Positions 1 through 8,749 of a DNA stretch of 61,562 nt are shown in pieces. The stretch spans positions 1-61,562 of the forward strand of contig JAFSPZ010000029.1 of NCBI GenBank assembly GCA_017451225.1, read 5' to 3'. Positions within the stretch are counted from its first letter, which is position 1, and each line of letters starts with the position of its first letter. Below the pieces are notes generated by a model. It had not been told where the DNA came from and made no database searches. It saw only the letters and a program-made list of their open reading frames with translations. This DNA comes from Muribaculaceae bacterium (GTDB taxonomy: Bacteria; Bacteroidota; Bacteroidia; Bacteroidales; Muribaculaceae). Both the position numbers and the translations under genes were made by a program.

Positions 1-1036
1 CTCGCTTAAGCCCGCCGACCGCAACTACGGCGACGGCTTTGCTATCATGGAGATTGGTGGCGAGGAGCCCGTATTCCAGGTAGAGGACACAGGCAAAGAC
101 CTGAACAATGGCGGTATCTGCACCCAGTGGCTCGATATTGACGGCAACTACTTGTTCCAATATGCTGGCAACCAGTACATCGCATGCTATCAATTCGCTG
201 GTGGAGAGGAAGAGCACACCTATTCAGTTTGCGGTGCTCCTGCAGCTCTGTTTGGCATGGAGAACGATTGGGATCCAGCATCTGCTCCCGAGATGGCTCT
301 CAACGAGGAAAGCGGCCTCTACTGGTGGACAAGCGAGCCAACTTATCTAAGTGGCAATGTTGAGTTCAAGGTTGTTCAAGACCACGCTTGGGACGTATGC
401 TATCCCGAGAACAATTATGTGGTTAATGTTGAGGCTCCAGGTGAGTACATTCTCTATGTAACTTACAACCCAGAGAACAACGAGGTTGACGCATATCTCA
501 CCGGGGAAATACAGCAACCTAAGGTTTACATCATTGGTGAGGTTAATGGCAACTCTTGGGCTACTAACGTAGGCGTTGAGATGGATACTGAGGATGACAA
601 CATTTTCACTTCTATTGTAACTCTTGATCGTCCTGACAGGGATGATGTTCAGTACTGCTACTTCAGCTTCGCTACTAAGCTGATGGAAGCTGCCGACGAC
701 TGGAACGGTCTTGCACCTTACCGCTTCGGTGCTGTTTCAGAGGCAACTGCCGACAATCCTAACGGCGACTTCCAATTCTTCCCCGAAATGGATGGACAGC
801 CTCTGCAACTCACATTCAACAACGGCCATGCATTTATGGTTCCTGAAGGCGAGTATAAACTCACTGTTAACTTGGAGGAAATGACCCTAATTATTGAAAA
901 TCAAGCTACAGGAATTGAGACCATAAGCATTAGTAACACCGCTAATACTCACCGTTTCAACCTCCTTGGTCAGCCAGTAGATGAGAACTACAAGGGTATA
1001 GTTATTGAGAATGGCGTGAAGAAAATTCAGAAATAA
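1..1036 (+). CDS. SusE/SusF-like secreted surface protein, C-terminal part
   Basis: The gene enters from before the window: the frame is open from base 2 and the ATG at 47 is internal, so the N-terminus and signal are missing. The visible part has repeated beta-sandwich segments. One around residues 160-235, starting PKVYIIGEVNG, resembles the SusE/SusF starch-binding fold. The tail carries a short Por-like sorting motif (FNLLGQPVDENYKGIVIENG, ending KKIQK), which suggests T9SS export and surface anchoring. The likely role is binding glycans at the outer membrane. A strong terminator follows, so it is the last gene of its unit. The ligand is unknown. Confidence 0.7.
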   Translation, partial: SLKPADRNYGDGFAIMEIGGEEPVFQVEDTGKDLNNGGICTQWLDIDGNYLFQYAGNQYIACYQFAGGEEEHTYSVCGAPAALFGMENDWDPASAPEMALNEESGLYWWTSEPTYLSGNVEFKVVQDHAWDVCYPENNYVVNVEAPGEYILYVTYNPENNEVDAYLTGEIQQPKVYIIGEVNGNSWATNVGVEMDTEDDNIFTSIVTLDRPDRDDVQYCYFSFATKLMEAADDWNGLAPYRFGAVSEATADNPNGDFQFFPEMDGQPLQLTFNNGHAFMVPEGEYKLTVNLEEMTLIIENQATGIETISISNTANTHRFNLLGQPVDENYKGIVIENGVKKIQK

Positions 1037-1080
1037 TTGATTCCGTTCATTCCCAATTGACTCTTAGTCAAAGAATTTTT

Positions 1081-1120
1081 AAGGGTATTTGCCTGAAAAT
1101 GGCAAATGCCCTTATTTTTT
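1081..1120 (+). terminator. Rho-independent terminator of the SusE/F-like gene
   Basis: A 13-bp stem (1081-1093 with 1101-1113, one G-T pair) with a 7-nt loop is followed by ATTTTTTG. It separates the first gene from the TonB-dependent receptor. Confidence 0.85.
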
Positions 1121-1184
1121 GAACTTGATAGTTTTATCTTAATGGTGTTGTGTTTTTTTGTGGGCTTTGGAACGGCAAAAATAC

Positions 1185-1192
1185 TAATCTTG
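1185..1192 (+). promoter_or_regulatory. Possible -7 box for the TonB-dependent receptor
   Basis: TAATCTTG matches the Bacteroidetes TAnnTTTG box except at one base. The nearest TTTG (1166-1169) is only 15 nt upstream, so the -33 partner is weak. Transcription would start near 1199, about 20 nt before the ATG. Confidence 0.4.
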
Positions 1193-1217
1193 CTAAAATC
1201 TCGTTATTATTAATACA

Positions 1218-3626
1218 ATGAGAAAAATAATCAGCAATATTGCCCTTTTTTTGGTGCTATCCACCACAGCACTGGCAATGCATGGACAAGTAAAAATCAC
1301 TGGAATGGTTGTCGATGAATCGAACAACCCCATTGAGTTTGCTGCCGTGCGCATTGAAGGCACGATGCTGGGCGTGAATACCGACCTGGCTGGAAAATAT
1401 GAAATTTCGGTTCCTGAGAAAGACACTATAGTAGTGGTTTTTTCCATGATAGGTTACAGCGAGGTGAAGCGCCGTCTCATCAAACCTACAGGCACTGTGA
1501 CTTTGAATCCCAAGCTCTATAGTAAGACGATTGAACTTGAGGAAGTTCAAGTCACCGAGTACAAGAAACAGACCAACACCATGCAAGACATTGACATCGA
1601 GGTCGCTAAGATGACCCCGAGCGCTAGTGGTAACACTGTTGAGAATGTTATTACGACCCAGGCTGGTGTGAGCAGTAAGAACGAGATGAGTGCTCAATAC
1701 ATGGTTCGTGGTGGAACCTATGACGAGAACAGTGTCTACATCAATGGTATTGAGGTTTATCGTCCTCAGCTTGTGACCAATGGCCAGCAGGAGGGCTTGA
1801 GTATCATCAATGGTGATATGGTACAGAAAGTCAACTTCTCTACTGGTGGGTTCAATGCTGAGTACAGCGACAAGATGTCGAGTGTACTTGATATCACATA
1901 CAAGGAACCACAGTCATTTGAGGGTAGCTTGAGTGCAAGTCTTCAAGGTGGAACATTAACCTTGGGTCACAGCAGTAGCAAGTTCTCACAGATGCATGGT
2001 GTGCGTTACAAACGCAATTCCTCGATGCTTGGCTCCCTTGAGTCGAAAGGTGAATATGATCCTCAGTTCTTCGATTACCAGACTCACATCGTGTTTAAGC
2101 CAAGCAAAAAGTTCAAAGTGTCTCTGTTGGGAAACGTGTCGCTCAATGACTACCGCTTCACGCCAGCCAATCGTGAGACAAGCTTTGGTACGTCGACTAA
2201 CGCTAAGTCGTTCCTTGTTTACTTTGATGGACAGGAAAAAGACAAATTCCATACCTATTTTGGGGCACTTCAATTCAACTATAAGTTCAACGACAAGGGA
2301 ACCGACATCACTCTTACAGGTAGTGCCTACCGCACCGACGAGCTTGTGGCCTATGACATTCATGGTGAGTACTGGCTCGACCAGGCAGGTACAAGCGGCG
2401 AAGAGAGCGTGGGTGGAGAGCTTGGCGTGGGCAAATATCATGAACATGCCCGTAACCGCCTTAAGATAAATGTTTACAGTGCTTCACTCAAGGGTAACAT
2501 AGGCTTGAACAATAACAACATTAGCTATGGTTTCCAGTTTCGTCATGATGTGTTCTTCGAGCGCTCACGCGAGTGGCAGTGGCGTGACTCGGCTGGTTAT
2601 TCTCTTCCTCACATCCCCGACGAGGTGAATGTGATTTACAACATGAGTTCTAACAATGACCTGAGCGCCAACCGCTTCTCGGCCTTTGTCCAGGACACCT
2701 ACCGCCTTTATAGTGGCGCAGGATCCTTTACGTTCAACGTGGGCGTGCGCTACAGCTATTGGAACTTCAACAAGGAATCTCTTATCTCGCCCCGTTTCAG
2801 CATTGGCTATGTGCCTGAGCGCAACAATCGTTTTGCTTTGCGCTTGGCCGGAGGTCTTTACTACCAAGCGCCGTTCTATAAAGAGTACCGCATTCAGTCG
2901 ATAGACGAGTACGGCAATTCGGTCATAACCCTTAACCGCGACATAAAGTCTCAACGTAGCATCCACGTGATACTGGGTGGAGACTATTCTTTCAGAGCCC
3001 TCAACCGTCCGTTCAAGCTCACATCGGAGATTTATTATAAGAACTTGAGTAACATGATTCCCTATGAGGTTGACAATCTCAAGATGAACTATAGCGGTGT
3101 GAACTCGTCAAAGGGCTATATTGCTGGTATTGACTTCAAAATTTTCGGACAGTTTGTAGAGGGAACCGACTCGTGGATTAGTTTCTCACTGATGAAAACT
3201 CAAGAGGAACTGAATGGCGTGAAAGTTCCACTGCCTACCGACCAACGTTACAGCGTGGCGATTTTCTTCACCGATTATTTCCCCAAGTTCCCTCGCATCA
3301 AGTTCAGCTTGAAGGGCATTATAAGTGACGGTCTGCCCACTACTGCACCGCTTCGTACCCGAGACCAAGGCTACTTCCGTCAGCCTGCTTATAAGCGTGT
3401 GGACGTTGGCCTGTCCTATATGTTGCTGGGCGAGGACCACAAGCCATCTAGTGGTTTCTTCAGTCACTTCAAGAGCATTTGGCTGGGATTGGATGTGTTC
3501 AATCTGCTTGACATCAGCAACGTGAGCAGTTATTACTGGGTGACCGATGTGAACCGCATTCAGTATGCAGTTCCTAATTATCTAACTCGTCGTCAGTTTA
3601 ATGTTCGTCTTCAGGTGAATTTTTAA
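1218..3626 (+). CDS. TonB-dependent outer-membrane receptor with carboxypeptidase-like N-domain
   Basis: 802 aa. A signal peptide (MRKIISNIALFLVLSTTALA) is followed by a carboxypeptidase-regulatory-like domain (about 25-105: ITGMVVDESNNPIEFAAVRI). A plug domain follows (about 130-230, with YMVRGGTYDENSVYINGIEV), then a beta-barrel ending in a terminal aromatic strand (FNVRLQVNF). It should import a ligand across the outer membrane using TonB energy. It is shorter than SusC proteins (about 1000 aa), lacks the usual SusC plug signature, and no SusD gene follows, so a non-glycan or siderophore-like ligand is possible. It appears monocistronic. The cargo cannot be told from sequence. Confidence 0.85.
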   Translation: MRKIISNIALFLVLSTTALAMHGQVKITGMVVDESNNPIEFAAVRIEGTMLGVNTDLAGKYEISVPEKDTIVVVFSMIGYSEVKRRLIKPTGTVTLNPKLYSKTIELEEVQVTEYKKQTNTMQDIDIEVAKMTPSASGNTVENVITTQAGVSSKNEMSAQYMVRGGTYDENSVYINGIEVYRPQLVTNGQQEGLSIINGDMVQKVNFSTGGFNAEYSDKMSSVLDITYKEPQSFEGSLSASLQGGTLTLGHSSSKFSQMHGVRYKRNSSMLGSLESKGEYDPQFFDYQTHIVFKPSKKFKVSLLGNVSLNDYRFTPANRETSFGTSTNAKSFLVYFDGQEKDKFHTYFGALQFNYKFNDKGTDITLTGSAYRTDELVAYDIHGEYWLDQAGTSGEESVGGELGVGKYHEHARNRLKINVYSASLKGNIGLNNNNISYGFQFRHDVFFERSREWQWRDSAGYSLPHIPDEVNVIYNMSSNNDLSANRFSAFVQDTYRLYSGAGSFTFNVGVRYSYWNFNKESLISPRFSIGYVPERNNRFALRLAGGLYYQAPFYKEYRIQSIDEYGNSVITLNRDIKSQRSIHVILGGDYSFRALNRPFKLTSEIYYKNLSNMIPYEVDNLKMNYSGVNSSKGYIAGIDFKIFGQFVEGTDSWISFSLMKTQEELNGVKVPLPTDQRYSVAIFFTDYFPKFPRIKFSLKGIISDGLPTTAPLRTRDQGYFRQPAYKRVDVGLSYMLLGEDHKPSSGFFSHFKSIWLGLDVFNLLDISNVSSYYWVTDVNRIQYAVPNYLTRRQFNVRLQVNF

Positions 3627-3667
3627 AAAAAATGTCGGGTGATGATGTTCTTTCCACACAAAACCCC

Positions 3668-3675
3668 TATCTTTG
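3668..3675 (+). promoter_or_regulatory. -7 promoter box of the ROK kinase gene
   Basis: TATCTTTG is a perfect TAnnTTTG box. The region 20 nt upstream holds only a weak TTC-type -33 element. The predicted leader is about 50 nt. Confidence 0.6.
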
Positions 3676-3733
3676 TAGAGAATAAAAAACAAAATATAAA
3701 AAGAAACATTAACTCATTAAATCGAAAAACATT

Positions 3734-4696
3734 ATGAAACCCTATGTAATTGGTATAGACATGGGCGGCACCAACACCGCTTTTGGCATTGTGGATGCCC
3801 GTGGCACCGTGATTGCAAGCAGTTCAATCAAAACCGGCAAGCACTCCAAGATTGAAGATTACATTGACGAACTCCACACCGAAATCAGCCGTATAATCGT
3901 GGCTAATGATGCCGAAGGCAAAATCAACGGCATTGGTATTGGCGCACCAAACGCTAACTACTTTACAGGTGTGATAGAAGACGGCGTGAACCTTCCTTGG
4001 CCCACTCCAATACCTCTGGCTGACCTTATCAGCAAGAAATTTGGCATTCCTTGCCTTATCACCAACGACGCCAATGCTGCTGCTATAGGCGAGATGACCT
4101 ATGGCGCTGCTCGTGGCTTGAAGGATTTCATCATGATAACTCTGGGCACTGGCGTGGGCAGCGGTATCGTTGTCAACGGCCAGATGGTTTATGGTCACGA
4201 TGGTTTTGCTGGTGAGCTCGGCCATGTGATTATGAAGCGCAACAACGGTCGCGTGTGCGGTTGCGGTCGCACAGGCTGCCTTGAAGCTTACTGCTCGGCT
4301 ACTGGAGTTGCCCGCACAGCTCGTGAGTTCCTCGAGATTCGCGATGAGGATTCATTGCTTCGTGAGTATGACATCGAGAACATCACCTCAAAGGACGTTT
4401 ATGACTGTGCTGTTAAGGGCGACAAACTCGCACTCGACATCTTCAACTACACTGGCACCATTCTGGGTGAGGCACTTGCCGACTTTGTTACCTTCTCAAG
4501 TCCCGAGGCGTTCGTGATCTTTGGCGGCTTGACCAAGAGCGGTGACTATATCATGAATCCCATCCGTGAAGCCTTTGACAAGAATATCATGAAGGTGTTT
4601 AAGGGCAAGGTGAAGATTCTCATCAGTGAGCTCAAGGAGAGCGATGCTGCAGTACTTGGAGCATCGGCCCTCGGCTGGGAAATCAAAGAAGATTGA
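3734..4696 (+). CDS. ROK-family sugar kinase (glucokinase-like)
   Basis: 320 aa, a typical ROK length. The ATP-binding motif IGIDMGGTNT starts at residue 6. The catalytic Asp is D112 in NDANAAA. The ROK zinc site is complete: GELGH (H164), then CGCGRTGCLEA (C175, C177, C182). The family phosphorylates glucose or other hexoses and N-acetylated amino sugars at the 6-position in the cytoplasm. It lacks an N-terminal helix-turn-helix, so it is an enzyme rather than an NagC-type repressor. It has its own promoter and terminator. Glucokinase is the best guess for activity, but substrate choice within ROK cannot be read reliably. Confidence 0.9.
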   Translation: MKPYVIGIDMGGTNTAFGIVDARGTVIASSSIKTGKHSKIEDYIDELHTEISRIIVANDAEGKINGIGIGAPNANYFTGVIEDGVNLPWPTPIPLADLISKKFGIPCLITNDANAAAIGEMTYGAARGLKDFIMITLGTGVGSGIVVNGQMVYGHDGFAGELGHVIMKRNNGRVCGCGRTGCLEAYCSATGVARTAREFLEIRDEDSLLREYDIENITSKDVYDCAVKGDKLALDIFNYTGTILGEALADFVTFSSPEAFVIFGGLTKSGDYIMNPIREAFDKNIMKVFKGKVKILISELKESDAAVLGASALGWEIKED

Positions 4697-4745
4697 ATTC
4701 TTAAGAGTTTATTTAATTGCTAAGCGCAATCGCTTAGGACTCAAT

Positions 4746-4782
4746 AATTGGGGTCGCAATGTGTTTGTGACCCCAATTTTAT
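4746..4782 (+). terminator. Terminator of the ROK kinase gene
   Basis: A perfect 10-bp stem (4746-4755 with 4769-4778) with a 13-nt loop is followed by a T-rich tail (TTTTATTG). Confidence 0.8.
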
Positions 4783-4880
4783 TGTTTATATGGAGTATCA
4801 CGCTCATTTGTGGAAAAAATAACATGCATTCCGATGCTCTCTGTCAACAAGGGCATTTACCACATTCTCTCAACAAATAA

Positions 4881-4911
4881 TTGCTCTATTAAAGAAAAAG
4901 CATTACTTTTG
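4881..4911 (+). promoter_or_regulatory. Consensus promoter of the first acyltransferase gene
   Basis: TTG (4881-4883), a 20-nt spacer and TACTTTTG (4904-4911) fit the Bacteroidetes -33/-7 consensus. The start would be near 4917, giving a leader of about 33 nt. Confidence 0.75.
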
Positions 4912-4949
4912 CATTTCGTAAATAACGAAAGAAATTAATTCACTCTTCA

Positions 4950-6035
4950 ATGACTATGTCAAAAGTCTCCATAGCACCAAGCAACAATACATTATTGAGT
5001 CGCACTGAGTGTAATATCATGCGTGGCTTAGCCATAGTTTTAATCGTTATTGATAACATTACCCACTTGTTCAAAGGGGTGTTTACTGACAATGAACACA
5101 TTTACCGATGGAGCTCAGTAGAAGGTTTTTTGAATAACCTCAGTCATCCCGATGCATTGCTGCCTTTTAATTTGCTGTCTTTTTATTGTCCTTATGGTGT
5201 GATGCTATTCATTTTCTTGAGCGGATATTGCCTCACATTGAAATATGAGCAAGGAAATGGCCGCAACACTACATGCAAAGTATTTGTGGTCAATCACTAC
5301 AAGAAGTTATTTGTTATGCAGCTCAAGGGATTGGCAATATTCCTTACTGCTTTTTTCTTGCTTTACCCCAACGAGGTGTTAAACAAATCTTTCGTGCTTA
5401 ATTTCCTGCTTATAGGAAATCTGAAACCATCATGGAACTTTATTCCAGGTCCTTACTGGTTCTTTGGAATGATAATGGAAATGTATGTAATTTACCGTTT
5501 ACTCATATACAACAGGAAAGATTGGGTGGCAATTGTGTTGACGTTTTTTTCTTTAGTAGTCATGGCATTGCTTCCACCCGAAAGCCTCACCCTGAACTAC
5601 TTGAGAATGAACTGCTTCTTGGCAATCCTTCCTTTCTGCATGGGAGTGCTGACAGCACGACATTTAAACGCTAAATCTTTCTCTGTTAACAACACCGGTG
5701 CTTGTGTAGGCTGGTTTGTACTAGGTTTTGTTTTATTGACAGCCTCAAAGTTTAATTTCTATAGCTGGCTCATAATGCCAATATTTATCATTATCACTGC
5801 AGTGATGCTGGTTAAACTAATTACTAGGTCTAACATTCTTGGCACTGTATTAGGCTGGTGCGGTACTATGTCGGGGATACTGTTTGTTGTTCATCCCACT
5901 GTAAGGGAGATAATGATTGATCGCATTAATGCAACTGGTAACTACTATGGGATGCTTTTGATTTATCTCTTTGTGACTTTTGGACTTAGTTTAATTCTCA
6001 AGCCTGTTTTCAGTAATAATAAAGAAAAAACCTAA
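4950..6035 (+). CDS. Membrane acyltransferase (acyltransferase family 3)
   Basis: 361 aa with about ten hydrophobic segments across its length. The N-terminal block (ECNIMRGLAIVLIVIDNITHL) has the position and shape of the family-3 acyltransferase motif that places a conserved His at the membrane face. FIPGPYWFFGMIMEMYVIY is the usual mid-protein signature. Such enzymes O-acetylate or acylate sugars of surface polysaccharides, lipids or peptidoglycan from the inner membrane. The gene is visibly richer in A+T than its flanks, like the next gene, which hints at separate acquisition. A second in-frame ATG (4956) follows, so the exact start is open. The substrate is unknown. Confidence 0.75.
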   Translation: MTMSKVSIAPSNNTLLSRTECNIMRGLAIVLIVIDNITHLFKGVFTDNEHIYRWSSVEGFLNNLSHPDALLPFNLLSFYCPYGVMLFIFLSGYCLTLKYEQGNGRNTTCKVFVVNHYKKLFVMQLKGLAIFLTAFFLLYPNEVLNKSFVLNFLLIGNLKPSWNFIPGPYWFFGMIMEMYVIYRLLIYNRKDWVAIVLTFFSLVVMALLPPESLTLNYLRMNCFLAILPFCMGVLTARHLNAKSFSVNNTGACVGWFVLGFVLLTASKFNFYSWLIMPIFIIITAVMLVKLITRSNILGTVLGWCGTMSGILFVVHPTVREIMIDRINATGNYYGMLLIYLFVTFGLSLILKPVFSNNKEKT

Positions 6036-6193
6036 TGAAGATAACCAACATTATGTGATGGGCATAAATTAATTTATGGCTTTTTATGAACAATTTTTAT
6101 GCAAATTGAAAAATGATAGGCTGTGTTGCAAAGCATTAACACAATGGCTGTAAACAAGTACTAGCAGTCGAGGACTTAATTAACAATCACTCT

Positions 6194-7195
6194 ATGAAAC
6201 GCTATTATAAATATTTCGACATATTCAAGTTCACTTGTTGCATGTTGGTCCCAATCTCCCACTTGCTTTCAAACGAGACAGTTGAATTCAGTGCTTGGTT
6301 GATAAATTTAAGATCAATGAATCTTCCCATGTTTGTCACCATATCGTCATTGCTCTTCTGGAGCCGTTTTAAATGGAACGATAAGAAAAAATCAAAAGAG
6401 CAGCTAAGGCATTATATGGGACGACTAGTGATGCGAATAATAGCATGGTCGATAGTCTTGTTGCCGTTTTGGTTGCATAGGTTCATTGAGCACTATCCAA
6501 ACAACTGGTTCGTTTATATCGTACCCAAGTTAATGCTAATTGGTGGCTGTCGAGGAGGATATTTTATTATGTCGCTCATTTACGGTAACACTATTATCTA
6601 TCTGCTTCACCGCTACTTAGGCAAGATAATTCCTTTTATACTCATATTCATTCTCCACACCTATTATAACCTTGCTTCTCAAGGCATTATTGATGATTAT
6701 CTGGGTCTTTGCATCAAGATCGGTTTCTTGAGTTCCGACTACTTGTGTATCAGGTTTCTATTCTACATGGAGGCATGCGTTTGGCTTATCCCATGGCTCG
6801 CCGGCAAGCTGCAAAAAGCCAACGCCGAGTGGGGGCTGTGGATGTCTCTTGCAGCGTTTATAGCTATATGTGCCGTGCCTAGCGACTTGGTAAGCTATAT
6901 TGCTACATCATGCTTTGTTGTTCTACTTTGTGCATTCATGTTTAACTTGCAAGTGAAGCAGTTGCCATCGTGGTCTGTAACGATGCGCAACATGAGCAAA
7001 TGCATTTTCTTCATCCATTTCGTTGTTATCGATTATGGTGAGCGTGCACTTAAATATTTTGCCGACATCAAACTTGTTGACTATGGGCCTTTCATAGAGT
7101 ATGTCGTCGTAATGTCAATTACAGTTCCACTGGCCTATCTCATCGCCAGTCCTTTGTCACGACGCATCAAATTAATCAAGGAATGGCTATTGTAA
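6194..7195 (+). CDS. Membrane acyltransferase-like protein (acyltransferase family 3)
   Basis: 333 aa and strongly hydrophobic, about nine or ten predicted helices. The start KYFDIFKFTCCMLVPISHLL fits the family-3 N-terminal helix with its conserved His, and GGCRGGYFIMSLIYGNTIIY matches the mid-protein block. It follows the first acyltransferase after 158 nt on the same strand. The two are not close paralogues by eye, so they probably modify different acceptors or act in sequence on one. The A+T-rich composition is shared with the preceding gene. No promoter was recognised before it. The start is the ATG at 6194; no plausible upstream alternative was seen. Confidence 0.65.
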   Translation: MKRYYKYFDIFKFTCCMLVPISHLLSNETVEFSAWLINLRSMNLPMFVTISSLLFWSRFKWNDKKKSKEQLRHYMGRLVMRIIAWSIVLLPFWLHRFIEHYPNNWFVYIVPKLMLIGGCRGGYFIMSLIYGNTIIYLLHRYLGKIIPFILIFILHTYYNLASQGIIDDYLGLCIKIGFLSSDYLCIRFLFYMEACVWLIPWLAGKLQKANAEWGLWMSLAAFIAICAVPSDLVSYIATSCFVVLLCAFMFNLQVKQLPSWSVTMRNMSKCIFFIHFVVIDYGERALKYFADIKLVDYGPFIEYVVVMSITVPLAYLIASPLSRRIKLIKEWLL

Positions 7196-7204
7196 CAGTT
7201 GTTA

Positions 7205-7224
7205 GGTTTCTGAAACCACATTTT
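7205..7224 (+). terminator. Weak terminator after the acyltransferase pair
   Basis: A 5-bp stem (7205-7209 with 7213-7217) is followed by ACATTTTTT. It is short but correctly placed. Confidence 0.35.
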
Positions 7225-7344
7225 TTATAAATAAAAAGACTTTACTATCGCTATTGCATTAAAAAGCCATGTGGTTGTTATACAATCTCTCTGCCCACGT
7301 TAGATAACGCAGGTTTTGCATCTATTGATGTGCCGACTAACGCT

Positions 7345-8085
7345 CTAGCGCAAGCACTCTCGGGGAATCTCAGGGAAGTAGGGGTCTCTTTCGGCTCTTT
7401 CGATATAATCCCAGAAAAACTGATTAATCATGTAGAACTCATTTTGGTCCTGCATCATCTCGTAGCGCCGTTTCATGTCGGGATATCGTTCAAGCAGAAA
7501 TAGCAAGTAATTGCGGTCGACAAGGTTAATTGACTTGCTGGCGAAGTCAATCATGAAGTGGGGTACTGCGACATATCCATAGTCGCCCACATTGTAGAGG
7601 CCATACCGTCCCACTCCCGCAATAACACCCTCGAAGTCTTCTATCTCAATTGGTAGATAGCTGATTTCGGTCGGTATGAATTGGGTGAAAGCCATTTTTT
7701 CGTTGAAGAAAAGTGGCACAAAGTTCTCAAAAATTCTGTGGTATTCTCCTTGCAGGGAGTCCTTGATGTATTGACTGTTGAGCAACCACACCGAGTCGCC
7801 AATTGATGTTACAACACTCTGCTTCTCAATCATCTTGCGCAGTGGTTTGCTGTCTTTTTCGGTTGGCTTGAACTTGAAGTTGAAGGGGGAGGCAATCTCG
7901 ATGTTGGGGTTGATAGCCACAGTGTCTGGGCCATTGAAGAATAGCGATTTCCAGCTGTTGTAGACCTTGAGCGTGTCGTTGCCGCTGTCGTGTTTGCGAC
8001 TGGTGTAGAACTGTGCATTGACGGTAGTTGCGCCCATGGTAGCCAATATAGCCACAACAATTATATTAAAAAGATTTATTCTCAT
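7345..8085 (-). CDS. Secreted Bacteroidales protein of unknown function
   Basis: 246 aa from the ATG at 8085. The frame stays open to 8181, but that extension would overlap tRNA-Arg and its terminator. The ATG at 8085 begins a clean signal peptide (MRINLFNIIVVAILATMGA...VNAQ), so it is chosen. No enzyme motif is seen. The C-terminal part is rich in acidic and aromatic residues (LLERYPDMKRRYEMMQDQNE, FFWDYIERAERDPYFPE) and recalls a family of secreted Bacteroidales proteins (DUF6563-like; uncertain). It lies alone downstream of the tRNA. It is probably periplasmic or outer-membrane associated. Confidence 0.7.
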   Translation of the reverse strand: MRINLFNIIVVAILATMGATTVNAQFYTSRKHDSGNDTLKVYNSWKSLFFNGPDTVAINPNIEIASPFNFKFKPTEKDSKPLRKMIEKQSVVTSIGDSVWLLNSQYIKDSLQGEYHRIFENFVPLFFNEKMAFTQFIPTEISYLPIEIEDFEGVIAGVGRYGLYNVGDYGYVAVPHFMIDFASKSINLVDRNYLLFLLERYPDMKRRYEMMQDQNEFYMINQFFWDYIERAERDPYFPEIPRECLR

Positions 8086-8111
8086 GATTACTGTGATTAC
8101 AAGTGTTGAGA

Positions 8112-8154
8112 TAAAAAACGAGAACCAACGGCAGCTGTGGCCTTTGGTTCTCGT
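8112..8154 (-). terminator. Terminator of tRNA-Arg (minus strand)
   Basis: An 11-bp stem (8118-8128 with 8144-8154) lies just beyond the tRNA 3' end. Read on the minus strand it is followed by TTTTTTAT. Confidence 0.8.
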
Positions 8155-8162
8155 GTTGATTG

Positions 8163-8236
8163 TGACTCCTGCAGGATTCAAACCTGCAACCTTCTGATCC
8201 GTAGTCAGATGCTCTATTCAATTGAGCTAAGGAGCC
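8163..8236 (-). tRNA. tRNA-Arg (anticodon ACG)
   Basis: Read on the minus strand, the cloverleaf is complete. The acceptor stem is GGCTCCT/AGGAGTC (one G-T pair). The D-stem is GCTC/GAGC and the anticodon stem TCTGA/TCAGA. The anticodon loop is CTACGGA, which gives ACG, and the T-stem is GCAGG/CCTGC with loop TTTGAAT. The discriminator base is A and CCA is not encoded. ACG would be deaminated to ICG and read CGU, CGC and CGA. Confidence 0.95.
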
Positions 8237-8258
8237 ATCATTTCTTGAATTGCGGTTG

Positions 8259-8289
8259 CAAAGTTACGCACATTTTTTGAAATAGCAAT
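8259..8289 (-). promoter_or_regulatory. Promoter of tRNA-Arg
   Basis: On the minus strand TAACTTTG (8266-8259) is preceded after 19 nt by ATTG (8289-8286). The start would fall about 15-20 nt before the mature tRNA. Confidence 0.7.
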
Positions 8290-8353
8290 GCTTTTTTGGC
8301 ATTTTTTTCAAAAAAATCAATCTTTTTTCCGCATTAATCTATTTAACAGCGAG

Positions 8354-8557
8354 TTAAATGAGCCACGTTGCGAGTGCCCAAATCACAAAGATGGCGAGTG
8401 CAATGAGTGAAGGCACAGCAAGGGTCTTATAGTTCACGATATAATAGGTGGGTTTAGGGGCATCGATTTTCTCGGGCTTGTTTTCGGCCACAGCGAGTTT
8501 GTGCTCATCTAGAGCCTCGACGGTCTCTTCCACTTCGTTAAACAAATTAGCTTTCAT
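8354..8557 (-). CDS. Small single-pass membrane protein
   Basis: 67 aa from the ATG at 8557; a TTG two codons earlier (8563) is less likely. The first 40 residues are polar and acidic (NEVEETVEALDEHKL). A single C-terminal helix (VPSLIALAIFVIWALATWLI) ends the protein, giving a tail-anchored layout with the N-terminus in the cytoplasm. A minus-strand TAAATTTG box (8629-8622) lies about 65 nt upstream and supports it being a real gene. No function can be assigned; mini-proteins of this shape often regulate a membrane complex. Confidence 0.6.
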   Translation of the reverse strand: MKANLFNEVEETVEALDEHKLAVAENKPEKIDAPKPTYYIVNYKTLAVPSLIALAIFVIWALATWLI

Positions 8558-8621
8558 AGTCAAAAATCTAAAAATGTTATTTATTGGGAGTCTTTTGTTG
8601 GACCCTTTATTTATTGTGGCG

Positions 8622-8629
8622 CAAATTTA
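8622..8629 (-). promoter_or_regulatory. -7 box for the small membrane protein
   Basis: TAAATTTG on the minus strand matches TAnnTTTG. No clear -33 element is seen. Confidence 0.5.
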
Positions 8630-8737
8630 AGCAGAATTTTTCAATTTATGCACTAAGTGGGCTATAATTTTTTTAATTTCTGTCATCATCAATGCTCAAA
8701 ATGGGTTGATTTGGTTAATGGTTAGATAAAAAACATG

Positions 8738-8745
8738 TAACTTTG
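8738..8745 (+). promoter_or_regulatory. -7 box touching the SGNH hydrolase start codon
   Basis: TAACTTTG ends only 4 nt before the GTG at 8750. A start of transcription 5-7 nt beyond the box would place the 5' end at or just inside the GTG. TTTG at 8710-8713 lies 24 nt upstream, slightly long for a -33 element. Confidence 0.6.
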
Positions 8746-8749
8746 CATC

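Noticed and set aside
8086-8181. N-terminal extension of the secreted protein at 7345-8085
   Set aside because: It would cross the terminator and 3' end of tRNA-Arg, and the ATG at 8085 starts a proper signal peptide.
8163-8236. tRNA-Arg as integration site of a mobile element
   Set aside because: No integrase gene and no direct repeat of the tRNA 3' end was seen in the window.
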